The notes under the pieces were generated by a model. The model was not told the origin of the DNA. It did not search any database and worked only from the letters and a program-made list of their open reading frames with translations. From Exiguobacterium acetylicum DSM 20416 (GTDB taxonomy: Bacteria; Bacillota; Bacilli; Exiguobacteriales; Exiguobacteriaceae), in assembly GCF_000702605.1 (NCBI RefSeq), contig NZ_JNIR01000001.1, forward strand, positions 300,501 through 364,500: a stretch of DNA of 64,000 nt, read 5' to 3'. The number at the start of each line of letters is the position of its first letter. The first letter of the stretch is position 1. This document shows, piece by piece, positions 8,411 to 18,032 of the stretch. The translations under genes were made by a program, and so were the position numbers.

Positions 8411-9328
8411 TTACTGCTGTTGTTGTTGCATCATTTGTTGTTGCATTTGTTGTTGTTCTTGTTTATCTAAATCAAAAGCATCCTTGAAGTCTTTGTTTTC
8501 GATTTTGACATCGTATTCTTTCATGAGTGAACGGTAGATATCGTTCGGGTTGACTTGTGCTGCTTTTTCTTCAGCAAGTGCTTTTTTGATGCGTGATTTT
8601 TCTTTATCAAGTGTAAAGTCTTTCTTTTCTTTACGATCGACTACTTTAATGATGTGGTAACCGAACTGTGTTTTAATTGGATCGGAGATTTTACCTTCAA
8701 CGCCATCCTTGAACGCATAATCTTCGAATTCCTGGACCATCTTACCTTTTGTGAAGTATCCGAGGTCTCCACCTTTTGTACCGCTACCTGTATCTGTTGA
8801 TTTCTCTTTTGCGAGTTTCGCGAAGTCCGCGCCGTCATCCAATTGCTTTTTGATGTCTTTTGCTTCTGACTCTTTCGCGACGAGGATATGGCTTGCTTTA
8901 ACTTCGACTTTTTCTTGGTCAAAACGCTCTTGGATTTCTTTATCTGTTACTTTTGATTTTGCAGATTTTGCTTCCGTTAAGAGCATTTGTGTGCGAAGAA
9001 CTTTCTCGAATTCTTTTTCGTTCTTGATTCCAGCAGATTTCAATGTCGTACTGAACTGCTCTTTATCCGGGAACTGGTCTTTTGTCTTTTTGACTTCTGC
9101 TTCGACTTCTTTATCCGTGACTTCCTTGCCGTATTTCTTCTCGAGCAATTTGTTCATCGTTTGCTGGAAGGCGATTTGAGCACCAGCTTTTTCGTATGCT
9201 TCTTCTTGGACGTCAGCCTTGTTGACTTCTCCACCTTTGTAATTGATGACGGCTTCGTCATTTGATCCACATGCTGCTAACGTAAATACACTTGCGACTG
9301 CTGCTGCGCCTAACAATTTCTTTTTCAT
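8411..9328 (-). CDS. prsA: Foldase lipoprotein PrsA (parvulin-type PPIase)
   Basis: A 305-residue secretion foldase. The N-terminus is a lipoprotein signal (MKKKLLGAAAVASVFTLAAC). Helical chaperone segments flank a PpiC/parvulin domain (about 135-230: VKASHILVAKESEAKDI, GDLGYFTKGKMV, FGYHIIKVVD). The tail is a low-complexity Gln/Met run of about 15 residues, unusual for PrsA. PrsA acts outside the membrane on exported proteins; ScoC, encoded just upstream, is a known repressor-type regulator of exoprotein genes. Confidence 0.93.
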   Translation of the reverse strand: MKKKLLGAAAVASVFTLAACGSNDEAVINYKGGEVNKADVQEEAYEKAGAQIAFQQTMNKLLEKKYGKEVTDKEVEAEVKKTKDQFPDKEQFSTTLKSAGIKNEKEFEKVLRTQMLLTEAKSAKSKVTDKEIQERFDQEKVEVKASHILVAKESEAKDIKKQLDDGADFAKLAKEKSTDTGSGTKGGDLGYFTKGKMVQEFEDYAFKDGVEGKISDPIKTQFGYHIIKVVDRKEKKDFTLDKEKSRIKKALAEEKAAQVNPNDIYRSLMKEYDVKIENKDFKDAFDLDKQEQQQMQQQMMQQQQQ

Positions 9329-9547
9329 ACATACACCCCTAATTTACCATTTATTTCAACCGTTTTATCATATCATATTCTCGTCTGGTTGACAGCTGTA
9401 TCTTGTCATGCCAAGAGATACTTGCTCTTTTTCATGCTATCACATCCAAGTAGTTGGTTGAGGATAATTTTTATGGGAAATTGTGAGGGAAATAACGCTC
9501 TTGAGACATAGTAGTAATGTCCTTGTCATGAGGAAAAAAGACCTAAG

Positions 9548-9581
9548 AAAAAGCATTCTAGCTAGAGGCTAAAACGCTTTT
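9548..9581 (-). terminator. Terminator after scoC
   Basis: On the minus strand AAAAGC and TTTTAGC pair with GCTAGAA and GCTTTTT with one mismatched position, ending in T. The rest of the gap up to prsA (9329-9547) holds the prsA upstream region with a TATGAT-like -10; I see no gene in it. Confidence 0.65.
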
Positions 9582-9588
9582 GGTAAGG

Positions 9589-10158
9589 TTATGCTTTTTT
9601 GATTGAGTCCATGACTGGATCTTGAGGGCGACGATCTGCTTCTTCTGTGATCATCTTCGATGTCTCAGCGAATATGTCCATGAAGCTGTCGCCATACAAG
9701 CGACGTACGATCGCAGAAATGTCCGTTAATTCCGGGAACTTCCCGTACAGTTCCTGAAGAGGAAGTGATGCACGGAAGACACCGTTTTCTTCAGGGCGGA
9801 ACGCTTGAATCGTCTCAAGTAAGAGTGATTCGCCCTCTGGTGTCAACTGGACGTAGGTATTTCGTTTATCTGTTTCCTTTTTTGAGAACGTCAACAGTCC
9901 GCGGTCTTCTAACTTCTTCGAGAAGTTAAATGCCGTTGAGACGTGCATGACACCATACTTCGCGATTTCTGAGATTGAGGCGCCACCTAGCGCGTGCGAA
10001 ATCCACAAGATATGATGTTCATTGATGTTCAGATCAAAGGGCTTGATCCAATTTTGCCAATCTTTTTCTACCGTTTTCCATAGTGCTTTGCTTAACTGGA
10101 CAATCTTGTGGCTATACAATAAAGCTTCTTGTCCAGGATATAACTTTTCGTGTTCCAT
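9589..10158 (-). CDS. scoC: MarR-family regulator ScoC (Hpr)
   Basis: A 189-residue winged-helix regulator. [20 protein letters not shown], then [15 protein letters not shown] and a [17 protein letters not shown] wing match Hpr/ScoC, the transition-state regulator of exoprotease and sporulation genes in B. subtilis. The order prsA, scoC, yhaH, hit is also that of B. subtilis, which supports orthology. SD GAAAGGATGA lies 8 bases before the ATG. Confidence 0.92.
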   Translation of the reverse strand: MEHEKLYPGQEALLYSHKIVQLSKALWKTVEKDWQNWIKPFDLNINEHHILWISHALGGASISEIAKYGVMHVSTAFNFSKKLEDRGLLTFSKKETDKRNTYVQLTPEGESLLLETIQAFRPEENGVFRASLPLQELYGKFPELTDISAIVRRLYGDSFMDIFAETSKMITEEADRRPQDPVMDSIKKA

Positions 10159-10241
10159 ATCTGACTCATCCTTTCGAAAGGTGACAATGGCTCAAACGCG
10201 CAAAATGCAAACTATACAAAAACAAATCGAAGCAACGGATC

Positions 10242-10583
10242 TTACTTTTGTGGAGAAAGCTGGTCTGCTTCCTGTTTCGCTTCATCAGCGAGAGACTGGA
10301 TCTTCGTGAGCGATGCTTGGACTTCCGTTTGGTATTCCGAGACGCTCTGCATGACTTCTTCTTTGAAGTGCATACCAGACGCTTTTGCTGTCTCTACTAA
10401 GTTCTTGCCCTCCTGGGTCAAATCCTGCACATTCGTTACGATTGTAGAATAAGAATTTCGACGTTGATGACCGTTCGAAGAGTCGCTTTTCGTACCTTGG
10501 CGAAGCGCCTTCAGACCGTAAAAAGTCACAAGTGTTAGCGTAGCACCAAAAGCGACCCAGTTACGGGCGGGACGCTTCGACAT
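10242..10583 (-). CDS. YhaH/YtxH-like small membrane protein
   Basis: A 113-residue protein with one N-terminal hydrophobic segment (about 8-25) and a long charged amphipathic helix containing repeated Glu/Lys/Gln. This fits the YtxH-domain family that includes B. subtilis YhaH, located between hpr and hit as here. Such proteins are often general-stress-induced; no function is known. SD AAGGAGG is strong. Confidence 0.75.
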   Translation of the reverse strand: MSKRPARNWVAFGATLTLVTFYGLKALRQGTKSDSSNGHQRRNSYSTIVTNVQDLTQEGKNLVETAKASGMHFKEEVMQSVSEYQTEVQASLTKIQSLADEAKQEADQLSPQK

Positions 10584-10697
10584 ATTGAACCTCCTTTTTA
10601 ATATTAAAATATTTGTTTCATATTATTTTACCGAAAATCGAATGAAAGAAACCTATTTCGGCAATATTTTTCTAAGAATAGAAGAAAAAGAACAGAC

Positions 10698-11123
10698 TTA
10701 GATGCGTGAAGCGATCGAGTTAGCGAGTTCAGCCAATTCCTCTGCCGTGTAATCGTCATTATGAACTTCCCATTTCGCGCCGAAACCATCTTGTTTATCG
10801 TGACGCGGAATGAGATGCAGGTGGAAGTGGGAGACCGATTGACCTGCTACTTTTCCTGTATTCGATAAGAGATTCATGCCAGCTGCCTCTGTCTCTTGTT
10901 GAAGTGCACGACTGATTTGCGGGATCGTCGCAAATACGTCTTGTGCTTGTTCAGGAGAGAGATCATACAAATTATCGGCATGTTGTTTTGGGATGACGAG
11001 CGTATGTCCTTTTGTCACTTGTGACAAGTCTAGGAAAGCGAGAACTTGTTCGTTCTCGAATACGATATGACCAGGAACTTCTTTGCGAGCAATTTTACAG
11101 AAAATACATGACTCTTTTTGCAT
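10698..11123 (-). CDS. hit: HIT-family nucleotide hydrolase
   Basis: A 141-residue histidine-triad protein. CIFCKIARKEVPG (two Cys of a likely zinc site) opens it and the catalytic triad is in SVSHFHLHLIPRH (HxHxH). The family hydrolyses purine nucleoside phosphoramidates or dinucleotides. It is divergent from the membrane protein gene at 11253, as hit is at the edge of the ecs region in B. subtilis. Confidence 0.92.
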   Translation of the reverse strand: MQKESCIFCKIARKEVPGHIVFENEQVLAFLDLSQVTKGHTLVIPKQHADNLYDLSPEQAQDVFATIPQISRALQQETEAAGMNLLSNTGKVAGQSVSHFHLHLIPRHDKQDGFGAKWEVHNDDYTAEELAELANSIASRI

Positions 11124-11252
11124 GGAACGTTCACTCCTTTGGGTAAGATAATATTAGTATACGGAAAGTTTCCGACTTCCGCACGATTGACAGTCAAATT
11201 GAACCCGATACACTTAGAAACATACAGCTACTGAAGGGAAGGAGTGAACTGC

Positions 11253-12305
11253 ATGGCATCACGAGTAGCCTCAACGGCTCAAAAAAAACGAAAACAGCGT
11301 CTGCTCGTCGGTAGCGTTATCGTCGTTGGTCTTTTCTTATTAGTTGCCTTTTGGTTTGGTCGTAACATACAAGAAGCGGCGAAAATGGAGAAAACAGACG
11401 AGCGTCTTGCTGTCTTATTAAAGGAAAAGGATCAGCGTGGGTTCCAAAAGCTAGTCACGATGAGCGGTAAGTCACTATCGATGAGTGAAGCGACGCGACT
11501 CGTTAGTTGGTTGACGGCTGATGCAGAGCGGACGGACCGGGTCATTGCACAAGTCAAACAGGATCAAGACGCAGGTAAGCAAGTGAAAACACATCTGTTT
11601 TCGTTACAAGAAGAAGATGGATGGCTTTGGTATGATCGGTACTCTCTTGATGTGAATCCTCAGCGGTTAACCGTTTCGAGTGATCTACCGGGAACCAAGG
11701 TTTCTTTAGATGGAGAAGAAGTCGGAACGATTGATCAGAAATCCCTTGAAATCAAGCGTTCTCCTGGAGAGTATGATGTTCAGGTAAGCGCGGAACAATC
11801 AGGACAGACCATCGAGGAATCAAAGACTATACAACTCGGAGATGAACCGAACGCGACAGCCGACTTTAAATTGGCGGATCGGTTCAATACGACCGTTTCG
11901 AACGAATATGCGGTCGATATCAAAACGTTACTTGAGACGGAAGTAAAAGCCCGGACTGGAAAAAGTATCGATACGATGACTGGTTATCTTGGACGTTCGC
12001 GTGATTCGTTTGAGAATACGTTCGGCACGCCTGATTCAACGGTTGCCAATCGAGCGCGATACGATGGATATGAAGTGACCTATCAGTCGGGGCAGGTGGA
12101 AGAGTTGTTAATTCGATTGAATAAGACTCCGGATGAACTTGAAGCCATCGCTGGAAAACCAGAAGGAAAGAAGCAAGAACAAGTCGGTACGATTTGGGAA
12201 TATCCGTCTAGTTTTCTTGAAGGTGTGTTCGAATGGTTAAATTTACGGACGGAAAAGCGGGTCGTCGAGCGAGAGGACGGCATGTGGTTACAATTAAAAG
12301 ACTAA
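11253..12305 (+). CDS. Membrane-anchored protein with PEGA/TcaA-like extracellular region
   Basis: The ATG at 11253 follows AAGGAGTGAAC; 350 residues. A basic stretch (AQKKRKQR) precedes a single membrane helix (about 20-40); the remainder is predicted outside. A central stretch (TVSSDLPGTKVSLDGEEVGT) looks like a PEGA-type beta domain, as in TcaA/YvbJ proteins, but the zinc-ribbon that usually opens those is absent. The C-terminal part has no motif I recognise. Function unknown; a cell-envelope role is an inference from topology. Confidence 0.6.
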   Translation: MASRVASTAQKKRKQRLLVGSVIVVGLFLLVAFWFGRNIQEAAKMEKTDERLAVLLKEKDQRGFQKLVTMSGKSLSMSEATRLVSWLTADAERTDRVIAQVKQDQDAGKQVKTHLFSLQEEDGWLWYDRYSLDVNPQRLTVSSDLPGTKVSLDGEEVGTIDQKSLEIKRSPGEYDVQVSAEQSGQTIEESKTIQLGDEPNATADFKLADRFNTTVSNEYAVDIKTLLETEVKARTGKSIDTMTGYLGRSRDSFENTFGTPDSTVANRARYDGYEVTYQSGQVEELLIRLNKTPDELEAIAGKPEGKKQEQVGTIWEYPSSFLEGVFEWLNLRTEKRVVEREDGMWLQLKD

Positions 12306-12309
12306 AAAA

Positions 12310-12336
12310 AATCCTCGGACAGGATGTCCGAGGATT
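12310..12336. terminator. Bidirectional terminator
   Basis: An 11-bp perfect stem AATCCTCGGAC/GTCCGAGGATT with loop AGGAT. On the minus strand it is followed by eight T, so it mainly ends the GlsB-type genes; on the plus strand it ends the preceding gene. Confidence 0.85.
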
Positions 12337-12341
12337 CTTGT

Positions 12342-12593
12342 TTATCGTTTATTCACCGCACGGAGAATGAACGATACGATAAGGATAAGGATGATAGCTC
12401 CGAGTAAAGCAGGAACGATTGCGAATCCGGCAACCATTGGACCCCAATCTCCAAATAATGCTTGACCAATTAATGCCCCAACGAAACCAGCGATGATATT
12501 ACCGATGATGCCGCCTGGTACGTCTTTACCTAAAATTAGACTTGCTAACCAACCAATAATACCACCAACGATTAATGCCCATAAGAATCCCAT
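12342..12593 (-). CDS. GlsB/YeaQ/YmgE-family membrane protein, copy 1
   Basis: An 83-residue protein with three hydrophobic segments and the family hallmark DVPGGIIGNIIAGFVGALIG. This is the transglycosylase-associated family, frequently induced by general stress, with no proven activity. It is a close paralogue of the gene 33 bases upstream (identical MGFLWALIVGG start), so a tandem duplication. Confidence 0.85.
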   Translation of the reverse strand: MGFLWALIVGGIIGWLASLILGKDVPGGIIGNIIAGFVGALIGQALFGDWGPMVAGFAIVPALLGAIILILIVSFILRAVNKR

Positions 12594-12626
12594 TTAAAAC
12601 ACTCCTTTTCAATTTGAAATATATGA

Positions 12627-12875
12627 TTACTTGCGTACTGCCCGGAGAATAAGTGAGACGATGAAGATCAAGATGACTGCTCCGAGAATAGCCGGAATGA
12701 CTGCAAATCCACCAACTTTTGGTCCCATTGAACCAAAGATAGCTTGACCAATCATCGAACCGATGAAACCAGCGATGATGTTACCGATGATGCCACCCGG
12801 TACATCCTTCCCAATGATTAAACTTGCAATCCAACCGATGAGACCACCAACGATTAATGCCCATAAGAATCCCAT
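12627..12875 (-). CDS. GlsB/YeaQ/YmgE-family membrane protein, copy 2
   Basis: An 82-residue paralogue of the downstream gene, sharing the glycine-rich GKDVPGGIIGNIIAGF core and the ending LILRAVRK. It is first in the pair and would be transcribed from the region 12904-12929. SD GAGGAGTTG lies at a usual distance. Confidence 0.85.
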   Translation of the reverse strand: MGFLWALIVGGLIGWIASLIIGKDVPGGIIGNIIAGFIGSMIGQAIFGSMGPKVGGFAVIPAILGAVILIFIVSLILRAVRK

Positions 12876-12903
12876 TTTTAAACAACTCCTCTACATATTA
12901 GTT

Positions 12904-12929
12904 TTACCTGTTTTCAGGCAGTTATAAAC
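12904..12929 (-). promoter_or_regulatory. Possible sigma-B-type promoter of the GlsB-type pair
   Basis: On the minus strand GTTTAT and AGGTAA, 14 bases apart, resemble the sigma-B elements GTTTAA and GGGTAT (five of six and four of six). Distance to the ATG is about 30 bases. The assignment rests on sequence similarity plus the stress link of the family. Confidence 0.35.
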
Positions 12930-12935
12930 ACGTGT

Positions 12936-13035
12936 GAAAGTGAAAAAATCTGAAATCGTTCGTTCATTAAAAAAAGGACTAGAAGATTAGACCACTTGAT
13001 AGAGAATAAATGAACGATTCATCGATTTCACTTTC
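12936..13035. repeat. Imperfect inverted repeat in the ecsA upstream region
   Basis: Arms 12936-12968 and 13009-13035 share GAAAGTGAAA at the outer end and CGTTCATT at the inner end in inverted orientation. The gap 12876-13195 otherwise contains only AT-rich sequence with promoter-like elements before ecsA. The repeat could be an operator pair or an RNA fold. Confidence 0.5.
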
Positions 13036-13195
13036 GATTTGCATGTAAATCGTTTTCATATATTGATGTAACGATTACACTTAGAGTAATTACCGAAAAA
13101 ACAAGTATTAAAACATTATATTTAAAAAAACTACTCGTTACGCTAGAAAAACGAAGCGAGTCTACTTTACGATTAGTCTAAAGGGAGTGGCAAAT

Positions 13196-13930
13196 ATGTT
13201 ATTAGACATTAAAGGTTTGTCAGGAGGATACGGGTCAAAAACGGTTCTGCATGACATCAATATCGAAGTCGATCAGGGGGAACTTGTTGGTTTAATTGGT
13301 TTGAACGGTGCCGGAAAATCGACGACAATCAAGCACATACTAGGTCTTTTACCAGTCAAGACGGGATCCGTTCGAATCAATGGATTGGATTTAGCGACGA
13401 ATGAAACCGAGTATCGTCGTCAAGTCGCGTATATTCCGGAACAGCCGATGTTATATGAACAACTGACGTTACGTGAGCATCTTCGTCTGATGGCGCAAGG
13501 ATATGACGTCGAAGAGACGATTGCGACAGAACGCGCGCAACATTACGCTGAACGACTCCGAATGACGAAGCAACTAGAATGGTTTCCAAGTGTCTTCTCA
13601 AAAGGGATGAAGCAAAAAGCAATGATTTTATGTGCACTCGTCACAGGCAGTGAGCTGTTAATCGTCGATGAACCATTCGTTGGATTAGATCCGCTCGCGA
13701 TTCGTGAATTACTTCAGATTTTTAGTGAACTCAAGCAGGACGGTAAAGGGATTTTAATGTCGACGCATATCCTTGAGACAGCCGAGCGTCACTGTAATCG
13801 ATTCGTGCTCTTACATGAGGGGCATATTGCAGCGGAAGGAACGACAGCTGCTTTACGAGCCCGATATGGACTGCAAGATGGAACGCTGGATGATCTCTAC
13901 GTTGCCGCGATCGAGGAGGCGGAACGATGA
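13196..13930 (+). CDS. ecsA: ABC transporter ATPase EcsA
   Basis: The ATG at 13196 is 8 bases from GGGAG, giving 244 residues. Walker A is GLNGAGKSTTIKHILG, the signature is FSKGMKQKAM (a degenerate LSGGQ typical of EcsA) and Walker B is LLIVDEPFVGLDP. In B. subtilis EcsAB is needed for normal secretion, competence and RasP-dependent intramembrane proteolysis. It overlaps ecsB by four bases (ATGA). Confidence 0.92.
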   Translation: MLLDIKGLSGGYGSKTVLHDINIEVDQGELVGLIGLNGAGKSTTIKHILGLLPVKTGSVRINGLDLATNETEYRRQVAYIPEQPMLYEQLTLREHLRLMAQGYDVEETIATERAQHYAERLRMTKQLEWFPSVFSKGMKQKAMILCALVTGSELLIVDEPFVGLDPLAIRELLQIFSELKQDGKGILMSTHILETAERHCNRFVLLHEGHIAAEGTTAALRARYGLQDGTLDDLYVAAIEEAER

Positions 13931-15063
13931 ACAGCCAGTCCTTATGGAAGGAACGATATCAGGCGGCGATGACGGAGACCGCGAAATATACAAGGTACAT
14001 GGCGAATGGCGGACTGTTATTCACCGTTTACTTCGTTATTTTGTACGGTTTAGTCGTCTACGGTCGTTTCCTCGATCAACTCGATCCATCGTTTCCTGGT
14101 CGATATCTCATGGCAGCCTTATTTCTGATTTTACCGCTCTACCGGACAAGTCGGACGTTTCTCGTCGAAGCGGATCAAGTGTTTCTATTACCGGTATTAG
14201 CGAAGTTATCAAGTTTCATGCAACAAGTACGAGCGTACAATGCGGTCTTTGGGATCATTCGTGCCATAATTCCGTTTTTAGCAGTCGTTGTCCTTTATGT
14301 CCGAACGGAACAGACGACACCACTTGAACTTGTTTTACTTGGAGCAGCGCTTGCTTTGTTCGGAGCGGCTGCGAATTTATCAAAGCTTGAAGGTATCGCA
14401 CATCGGACGGTGTTACTGTATGCGTTTGGAGCGGCGCTACTCGTCATCATCGATATGGCGTGGATGACGATCGTCGTCGCACTTCTCTTAATGGTCGTAC
14501 TCCATTTGAAGCGTCAGGACCATCTTCCTCTACGCGAATGGATTGCACTTGAGCAGGAATCGCGCGATCGATTTTATCGATTAGCGAATTGGTTCGTCGA
14601 TGTTCCCCATTTGACAGCAACGTATAAACGGCGTCGTCTCTTAAGTAGCATGGTCGAGCGGATTCCACATCGAGCGCAAACGACATTCGATTACTTGTAT
14701 GTCAAACAGTTCATCCGGAGTGGAGACGGGATCGGATTGATTGTTCGTTTGACATTAATCGGGGCTGTGTTCATGTGGTTAGCAAATGGCAACGAGTTGT
14801 TCGTTGCGCTTGCAATCCCTGCGTTTGCAGGACTGACAAGCTTTCAGTTAGCACCGTTCACGAAGGCAGTAGACCAACATCTATTGACTCGTCTATTACC
14901 GTTTGGAAATGCTGTACAGGCGAAACGGAAAATCATTCGTTTCGCAGCAATCAGTCAATGTATCGTCTTGACGCTACTCGGATTCTTTTTAAGTGGATCC
15001 CTCTATGTCGTTGGTGGTGCAGCCTTGGCGCTTGTAATTGGTGAATACTACGCTCGAAAATAA
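13927..15063 (+). CDS. ecsB: ABC transporter permease EcsB
   Basis: A 378-residue integral membrane protein with several hydrophobic segments (for example around 28-48, 58-75, 105-185 and a C-terminal pair at 300-375). It is translationally coupled to ecsA and ends at a strong terminator. An ecsC gene, third in the B. subtilis operon, is absent. Assignment rests on size, topology and position. Confidence 0.88.
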   Translation: MNSQSLWKERYQAAMTETAKYTRYMANGGLLFTVYFVILYGLVVYGRFLDQLDPSFPGRYLMAALFLILPLYRTSRTFLVEADQVFLLPVLAKLSSFMQQVRAYNAVFGIIRAIIPFLAVVVLYVRTEQTTPLELVLLGAALALFGAAANLSKLEGIAHRTVLLYAFGAALLVIIDMAWMTIVVALLLMVVLHLKRQDHLPLREWIALEQESRDRFYRLANWFVDVPHLTATYKRRRLLSSMVERIPHRAQTTFDYLYVKQFIRSGDGIGLIVRLTLIGAVFMWLANGNELFVALAIPAFAGLTSFQLAPFTKAVDQHLLTRLLPFGNAVQAKRKIIRFAAISQCIVLTLLGFFLSGSLYVVGGAALALVIGEYYARK

Positions 15064-15072
15064 TAAACAAGA

Positions 15073-15108
15073 AAGAGCCTACGCGATGAATCCATCGCGT
15101 AGGCTCTT
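15073..15108. terminator. Bidirectional terminator between ecsB and amt
   Basis: A perfect 16-bp stem (15073-15088 with 15093-15108) closed by a four-base loop between convergent genes. Confidence 0.88.
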
Positions 15109-15123
15109 GTTCGTTATCAATCA

Positions 15124-16422
15124 TTAATTGACACGTTCGTTTGAGAGATCTTCTTCTTCGACCATACGTAATTCTTTGCTGACAGGAGCAGGGAGATCGT
15201 AAGAAGCTTGACCATGTTCTGCGACGTCAAGTCCACGTAGTTCATCTTCGCGTGTGATCCGAAGACCAATCGTAAGGTCGAGAACTTTTAAGAATGCGTA
15301 ACTTAAGACGCTGACGATGACGACGGCAAAGACGACACCAAGTGCTTGAACACCGAGTTGCGTAAAACCGCCACCATAGAAGAGACCAGCTTGTCCGATT
15401 CCTGTGATTTCAACGAGTCGTGGTGAAGCGAAGAATCCAGTTGCGAGTGTACCCCAGATACCAGCGACGCCATGAACGGAGAAGGCACATAGTGGATCAT
15501 CTACACGGCTAGCGAGAAGAATACTCGTCCCATACGTGATCACACCAGCGAGGAAGCCGATGACGACAGCTGCCCACGGTTCAACGAAGGCACAGGCTGC
15601 TGTGATGGCAACGAGTGCAGCTAATACACCGTTGATGATCGACGGGATATCTGCGACACGACGGTGCCAGAATGAGATGGCAAGAGCACCGAGGGCACCT
15701 GCTGCAGTCGCCAGTAACGTCGTCAAGGCAACGTAACTAAAGAATCCATCTGCAATCGTTAGTGTCGAACCAGCGTTGAAGCCGAACCAACATAACCAGA
15801 GGATGAAGGCACCGACGACAGAATAGATGACGTTGTGTCCGAGTAACGGTGTTTTTTCAGCACCGATTCGTTTCTTAAGCAGTAAAGCAGCAACAAGTGC
15901 AGCGATCCCACCTTGTAAGTGGACGACCGTTGACCCAGCAAAGTCTTGCATCCCGAGCGAACCAAGGAATCCACCTGCCCAAACGGAACGAGCGATGATC
16001 GGATAAATGATAGCAACGAAAAACGTTCCGAACAACAGGTAGACGGATAATTTAGCACGTTCTGCGAATCCGCCCCAAGCGATCGCGAGGGAGACAGCGA
16101 CGAATGAGAGTTGGAAGAGGAACTTCACATCAATCGTGATGTTTGACCAATCAAGACTGCTGAATCCTCCTTGTAATAAAAATCCTTCCGTTCCGATGAT
16201 GGAATTGCCATCACCGAACGTCAATCCGAATCCGATTGCCCAAAAGGCGAGAGCGGCAACTGAGAAGCTGATGATTTGTTTGACGGCGACGTGACCCGCG
16301 TTCTTCGCTCGTAACATCCCTGTTTCTAGCAGTAAGAATCCGATTTGCATCGTAAAGACTAGTAGTGCTGCGAATAAGACATAAAACGTATCGACTGAGA
16401 TAGCGAGTTGTTCCAGTTTCAT
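15124..16422 (-). CDS. amt: Ammonium transporter (Amt family)
   Basis: The second Met (16422) has the ribosome site AAAGGAGGAACGACA, so the protein is 432 residues. It shows the Amt layout of about 11 membrane helices with the pore segments [20 protein letters not shown] and [16 protein letters not shown] carrying the two conserved His. The cytoplasmic tail is charged. No glnK (PII) gene follows, unlike B. subtilis amtB-glnK. It is divergent from tnrA with a shared TnrA box. Confidence 0.93.
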   Translation of the reverse strand: MKLEQLAISVDTFYVLFAALLVFTMQIGFLLLETGMLRAKNAGHVAVKQIISFSVAALAFWAIGFGLTFGDGNSIIGTEGFLLQGGFSSLDWSNITIDVKFLFQLSFVAVSLAIAWGGFAERAKLSVYLLFGTFFVAIIYPIIARSVWAGGFLGSLGMQDFAGSTVVHLQGGIAALVAALLLKKRIGAEKTPLLGHNVIYSVVGAFILWLCWFGFNAGSTLTIADGFFSYVALTTLLATAAGALGALAISFWHRRVADIPSIINGVLAALVAITAACAFVEPWAAVVIGFLAGVITYGTSILLASRVDDPLCAFSVHGVAGIWGTLATGFFASPRLVEITGIGQAGLFYGGGFTQLGVQALGVVFAVVIVSVLSYAFLKVLDLTIGLRITREDELRGLDVAEHGQASYDLPAPVSKELRMVEEEDLSNERVN

Positions 16423-16493
16423 TGTCGTTCCTCCTTTATCCATTTAAAGTATGTGTTTACTTTAGACGGAAATACTTTCGAAGAAACGTGTTG

Positions 16494-16510
16494 TGTCAGA
16501 AAATCTAACA
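16494..16510. promoter_or_regulatory. TnrA/GlnR operator
   Basis: TGTCAGAAAATCTAACA is a perfect 17-base match to TGTNA-N7-TNACA. It lies midway between the divergent amt and tnrA starts (72 and 30 bases). The palindrome explains nitrogen-limitation control of amt and autoregulation of tnrA, as known in B. subtilis. Confidence 0.85.
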
Positions 16511-16539
16511 TGGTATTTTTGTGGAAAGGAGTGACGAAG

Positions 16540-16842
16540 ATGAACTACCGTGAGAAAAAGGTGATGTCGATCGGAATCGTCTGTGAATTGACCGGCTTGT
16601 CAGAACGTCAGATTCGTTACTATGAGGAACGGAAGTTAATCTTTCCAGAACGGACAAATGGAAAGACACGAAAATATTCGTTTACGGATGTCGAGCGACT
16701 CGTCGAAGTCGCGGAAAAAATCGAGGATGGCTGGCGCACGCACGAAATTCGAGAAAAAGAACGCAAGGTAACGGAACAACAACGTTCTGACTTGATTCGT
16801 GGTCAGTTGAATGCTGCATTCGGTCTTTACAAGAAACAGTGA
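16540..16842 (+). CDS. tnrA: Nitrogen regulator TnrA (MerR family)
   Basis: The ATG at 16540 follows AAAGGAGTGACGAAG; 100 residues. The winged helix [20 protein letters not shown] followed by [19 protein letters not shown] is nearly that of TnrA/GlnR. The short C-terminal tail [14 protein letters not shown] corresponds to the glutamine-synthetase-binding tail of TnrA (QLNAHFR in B. subtilis) rather than the longer GlnR tail. No glnA is adjacent, also favouring TnrA over GlnR. Confidence 0.88.
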   Translation: MNYREKKVMSIGIVCELTGLSERQIRYYEERKLIFPERTNGKTRKYSFTDVERLVEVAEKIEDGWRTHEIREKERKVTEQQRSDLIRGQLNAAFGLYKKQ

Positions 16843-16888
16843 ACATTTCATGAACTGGTAACAGAACTGTCATTTTGTAAACGATTTA

Positions 16889-16919
16889 TTGGCACAGACT
16901 TCTTAATTTCAGATATAAT
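16889..16919 (+). promoter_or_regulatory. Promoter of the haem operon
   Basis: A perfect TATAAT at 16914-16919 lies about 67 bases before hemE, with TTGGCA at 16889 as -35 (19-base spacer, slightly long). Confidence 0.5.
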
Positions 16920-16985
16920 GTTTCTGTGTTCACAAACTTATCGTACGTTTTTTTGGGGCGTTAGAACGAGTATAAAGGGGTAGTT

Positions 16986-18032
16986 ATGATGAAGAAATTC
17001 AATGATACGTTTTTGCGGGCGATCCGTGGCGAGCAGATTGATCACGTTCCCGTCTGGTACATGCGACAAGCAGGTCGTTATCAAGCGGAATATCGTGAAA
17101 TCAAGAAGACGCGGACGCTTTTCGAGATCACACATGACTCGGAACTAGGCGCATATGTGACAGAACTACCTGTAAAACAATTAGGGGTCGATGCAGCGAT
17201 TCTGTACAAAGACATCATGACGCCACTTCCATCGATGGGTGTTGACGTCGAAATCAAGAGTGGCATCGGGCCAGTCATTGCGAATCCGATTCGCACGATG
17301 GCAGATGTAGAAGCACTGCAACCTTTCAACCGTGAAGATATTCCGTATATCTATGAAACAATTCGTTTGTTACGGGAGCGACTCGAAGTACCGTTGATTG
17401 GTTTTTCCGGGGCACCATTCACGCTCGCGAGCTATATGATTGAAGGTGGTCCTTCGAAGGGATACCATAAGACGAAAGCATTGATGTATGGACAACCTGA
17501 GGTATGGCATGCCTTAATGGAGAAACTAGGTGACATGGTCATCGATTACATCAAATCACAAGTAGATGCAGGAATCCAAGCGTTCCAAATCTTTGATTCA
17601 TGGGTCGGAACGACAAGCCGGAAAGATTATGTCCGTTACATCAAGCCGACGATGGAACGCATTTTCACGGAATTAAAAGACACAGGCGTGCCGATGATCA
17701 TGTTCGGTGTAGGAGCGAGTCACTTGGCGGAGGAATGGCACAGTTTACCGTTAGACGTCGTCGGACTTGATTGGCGTTTGTCGATCGACGAAGCGCGTGA
17801 GCGTGGACTGACGAAACCTGTCCAAGGAAACCTCGACCCATCTTATCTGTTAGCGCCATGGGATATCCTTGAAGCAAAAACGAAGGAGATTCTCGACATG
17901 GGAATGAAGCAACCAGGCTTCATCTTTAATCTCGGTCACGGCATCTTCCCGGAAGTCGATCCAGAAGTATTGAAACGTTTGACTGCATTTATCCATGATT
18001 ATTCGAAAGAAAAAATGGAGGTAGGAAAATGA
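16986..18032 (+). CDS. hemE: Uroporphyrinogen decarboxylase
   Basis: A 348-residue enzyme. [16 protein letters not shown] near the N-terminus and [17 protein letters not shown] in the middle are the two UroD signatures. It converts uroporphyrinogen III to coproporphyrinogen III. SD AAAGGGG. The stop overlaps hemH by four bases, giving an operon in the B. subtilis order. Confidence 0.95.
   Translation: MMKKFNDTFLRAIRGEQIDHVPVWYMRQAGRYQAEYREIKKTRTLFEITHDSELGAYVTELPVKQLGVDAAILYKDIMTPLPSMGVDVEIKSGIGPVIANPIRTMADVEALQPFNREDIPYIYETIRLLRERLEVPLIGFSGAPFTLASYMIEGGPSKGYHKTKALMYGQPEVWHALMEKLGDMVIDYIKSQVDAGIQAFQIFDSWVGTTSRKDYVRYIKPTMERIFTELKDTGVPMIMFGVGASHLAEEWHSLPLDVVGLDWRLSIDEARERGLTKPVQGNLDPSYLLAPWDILEAKTKEILDMGMKQPGFIFNLGHGIFPEVDPEVLKRLTAFIHDYSKEKMEVGK

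Noticed and set aside
8751-9179. 142-codon plus-strand ORF
   Set aside because: Antisense to prsA; Ser/Phe-rich shadow of its Lys/Glu-rich coding strand.
13773-14327. 184-codon plus-strand ORF
   Set aside because: It overlaps the end of ecsA and the start of ecsB in another frame, with a composition (Arg/Ser-rich) typical of a shadow frame.
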